Shown piece after piece: positions 12,901 through 13,962 of a stretch of 13,962 nt of DNA. How positions within the stretch are numbered: the stretch's first letter is position 1; each line of letters starts with the position of its first letter. The position numbers were made by a program, and so were the translations under genes. Origin of the DNA: an uncultured archaeon (GTDB taxonomy: Archaea > Thermoproteota > Nitrososphaeria > Nitrososphaerales > CALBXV01); assembly GCA_937890045.1 (NCBI GenBank), contig CALBXV010000181.1, forward strand, positions 1 to 13,962. Direction: 5' to 3'. The notes under the pieces were generated by a model. That model was not told the origin of the DNA, did no database searches, and worked only from the letters and a program-made list of their open reading frames with translations.

Positions 12901-13962
12901 AAATAAACTCTGAGCATCAGCTAAATTATCTGATGTTCTTAGTTGAAGCTTGGGGTCCCAACTAATAGCTATCTTGTCTAGGTCACGATTAGAAATCCTA
13001 GCCTCCCACCCAGGTTTCCACGCTTCCACCTCATCAGCTAACTCAGCCAAGGCTTCACTCTCTTGGATTGGCTTATCTCTAAAGTGTTTTGATGCAGATA
13101 TATTAATAGCAGCAATAGAGGTTCCTACATGTAATCCAAGTTGGGTCTTCTCTATTAGAGGAGCGCTCCAATCGCTAGGAGTTCCATGATACACAGGTTC
13201 TTTCATTATAGAACCATCTAGAAACTCCTTCCTTTTCCTATCCCTAAGCCTAGACATATTCTTGGAATCGCCATGCCTTTCTAAGGCTAGTATACCAGAG
13301 TGCCAAGTAGAATAACCAATAAGATTTACAATATCATCAAGAGTTATATTTGAAGCATTCATATCAGTTCCAAATACCTTATTGAAAAATGTTTTAAATG
13401 CATCCTTTATCTTATCTAGTAATCCTTTTCTAGAAGGAGAGTCTAAGGCTGGTTGCTTGATCTCTACTACATGAGCAAGAACCTCTTCCCAGAACTCACG
13501 CCTACCGTGGAAATTAATATGCTTGGCTGCTGGGTCAAACGGCCTGCCAGAATCAGCTTTCTTATACCCATAGTTACGCATTACCCTAGCAACAGCTGTA
13601 TTAACTATGTCGTCCCCATTCTGCCCTAACTTATAAAGCTCATCTAGAACTGAGTTCCATTCGCTACCGCTGAATACATCCCTTCCAAAGTGTACACCCA
13701 TCTCGTGGAAGATAAGACCTCTCATCTCCTTGGCTCCCATATCTGATGGTATTCTATCTGATATAAAGTATATTTGCCCAGTGCCTCTAGAGACAAAAGC
13801 CTGTGCTGTTTCAGAAGCACCCATTTCTTTTGCCGTTACACTGTCTACAAAGTTAATAAACTTTATCTCTTCAAATCTACTAACCGCTTTCTTCCCAAAG
13901 ATACTTCTAACCTGAGACCTAACTAACTTCTCTGCCTGCCCAGGAGAATGGAATGTTGTTGT
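9946..13962 (-). CDS. Giant polyvalent protein: zincin, ADP-ribosyltransferase-like and LPD38-like domains (5' partial)
   Basis: The frame is open to the window edge: 46 codons upstream of the first methionine (13824) read without a stop (ending FVDSVTAKE), so the true start is outside; 1338 residues are visible. Counting from the methionine at 13824: a metallopeptidase-like domain with FHEMGVHFG (39-47) and a downstream EFWEEVLAHVVE (110-121); an ADP-ribosyltransferase-like domain from EPVYHGT (209-215) through GLHVGTS (230-236) to DDNQYKS (444-450). From about 500 a long helical part resembles LPD38, with NQYLPRVYMEH (637-646), FKYTKVPMNIPTQVRNMISN (841-860), LPLGSPFITFNAKV (999-1012) and a terminal coiled coil. 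Such proteins are thought to be packaged in the virion and to enter the cell with the DNA. No signal peptide can be judged. Confidence 0.88.
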   Translation of the reverse strand, partial: TTTFHSPGQAEKLVRSQVRSIFGKKAVSRFEEIKFINFVDSVTAKEMGASETAQAFVSRGTGQIYFISDRIPSDMGAKEMRGLIFHEMGVHFGRDVFSGSEWNSVLDELYKLGQNGDDIVNTAVARVMRNYGYKKADSGRPFDPAAKHINFHGRREFWEEVLAHVVEIKQPALDSPSRKGLLDKIKDAFKTFFNKVFGTDMNASNITLDDIVNLIGYSTWHSGILALERHGDSKNMSRLRDRKRKEFLDGSIMKEPVYHGTPSDWSAPLIEKTQLGLHVGTSIAAINISASKHFRDKPIQESEALAELADEVEAWKPGWEARISNRDLDKIAISWDPKLQLRTSDNLADAQSLFDLLGMQKEVGYTWFEKGANIRRGYINVQNPFIAGDLGNFSDPTSWFTHANRVLGGGVAYNSPESQEVVWEKISKLARSNARTRRSLLDESDIAGAFGLEAKFSRELRALLKEEGYDSIEYTNDAEDVGSKSWTLLDDNQYKSVDDLSFDSGTGIFSTKKVISQPNSSAIVESRRLERETAREVVKSRIGTARANSALKWMQRRIEPLMAVEGYTLLEAKRMLTKGKVGEWANTGRIVFDVLNEATPTEKKAIYKYFTTRNADPSKLPTRKVKFAEHRTVVRGARAGPTAPSVSIKEKVIETKKEIASMGERLVAAGLITDAQYAEWKNQYLPRVYMEHVMGGRDRIGIGGLRASSLTYTKHRKDHEKFLNDVISGRIDDPAFLAGRYLTMAGSDLAIIEYLSYIASDPGNNKWVLPGQIMTFRNMIGTAAYFKSLASDISTRANAGKRVDPARSAEMLELSSEMNAAADQVSVDMRGLNMDNYRKVPDSPRYGAMRELWVHKDIWNDINGLGITGNPTWGWLLKWSGRAQTTFKYTKVPMNIPTQVRNMISNAILMNVSGTNFLRIPGAVSKAMHDVSTNGKYMQLARKYGLETTTFAATELGQIDRELATVKAKGDSFEGMWARARIFFNDYGDVGGRAYQKTEVLFKVAKMIDLMENHGKKEVEAAKLANEALLDYGNVSQGIRMLRTLPLGSPFITFNAKVMAQMARNIKNHPFASLKYAALPYLLMEMFLSQNDDLDEGDWDALMDFLPDYMEKEFSTMVFPYKDENNRWQAWDVSFFLPWGAHVALAKNVAKGEFGDAIYKSIGMFTGPAEIPIALKLNKDPFTRQPIYNEFDPVHQRYQDMMMFVASYMIPPMLTPRNKAGDIITGGGPLIKTMMAADIIDGNVDRDGLPRYTLKDATLSWFGVSRQKLGPQDVETALYFKEREIRKIQQRAERMLSDPSLSREKRERLANEYREHMFKIIQEHRKWAESLKRFERLF
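12734..12741 (-). repeat. Run of eight G on the coding strand of the polyvalent gene
   Basis: Eight consecutive C on the plus strand (eight G in the coding sense) encode the triple glycine of VLGGGVAYN, residues 362-364 counted from 13824, within the ADP-ribosyltransferase-like domain. It was the longest G/C homopolymer I noticed. The frame is intact across it. Tracts of this kind are prone to polymerase slippage. Confidence 0.6.

Noticed and set aside
1..13962. Search by eye for CRISPR arrays, insertion sequences, attachment sites, tRNAs and replication-origin iterons.
   Set aside because: No regularly spaced repeats, terminal inverted repeats, transposase, integrase or tRNA-like cloverleaf was seen; weak short repeats could be missed without computation.

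Overview
The window looks like a piece of a tailed bacteriophage genome (Caudoviricetes). It is AT-leaning by eye and extremely compact. The largest intergenic gap is 26 bases, and almost every neighbouring gene pair overlaps by 1 to 38 bases. No host-type housekeeping operon, tRNA, CRISPR array or insertion sequence was seen. The gene set (zinc-TOPRIM-helicase primase-helicase, NinB, lambda-Q-like antiterminator, Ref-like nuclease, Rad52-type annealase with PD-(D/E)XK exonuclease, SSB, dUTPase, cobalamin-dependent ribonucleotide reductase) fits a lytic or temperate phage of a Gram-negative, probably proteobacterial, host. No integrase or repressor is visible, so lifestyle cannot be decided, and host identity is inference.

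Layout. Positions 20-9700, plus strand, hold one long early/middle operon. It starts with two small unknown proteins (20-582), then the replicative primase-helicase (579-2342), a PD-(D/E)XK resolvase-like nuclease (2335-2652), a four-cysteine small protein (2645-2872), a lambda-Q-like antiterminator (2835-3377), a Ref/HNH-like nuclease (3374-3637) and NinB (3637-4038). A small acidic protein (4040-4213) leads into the recombination and single-strand module: Rad52-type annealase (4188-4682), unknown (4645-4869), exonuclease (4869-5651) and SSB (5638-6069). Nucleotide metabolism follows: unknown (6053-6265), dUTPase (6249-6731) and class II RNR (6724-8382). The operon closes with a phage protein of unknown function (8379-8663), a calcineurin-like metallophosphatase (8660-9460), a 54-residue Lar-like zinc ribbon (9457-9621) and a possible 28-residue membrane peptide (9614-9700). 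A strong intrinsic terminator (9710-9736) ends it.

Positions 9635-13962, minus strand, hold a convergent block. Its main gene is a giant polyvalent protein, cut off at its N-terminus by the window edge. It carries a zincin-like metallopeptidase domain with an expanded HExxxH motif, an ADP-ribosyltransferase-like domain, and a long C-terminal part resembling the large polyvalent protein-associated domain LPD38. A small downstream gene starts on GTG inside its stop codon and runs on through the opposing strand's terminator.

How it works together (inference). The plus-strand operon supplies replication, recombination and dNTP production, and encodes its own transcription-elongation switch (Q). 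The polarity switch near 9.7 kb separates these early functions from a minus-strand region that begins with a probable virion-carried, host-entering multi-enzyme protein. The most notable points are the metallopeptidase/ADP-ribosyltransferase fusion, the Q-like gene buried in the recombination block, and the overlap of the convergent 3' ends across the terminator.
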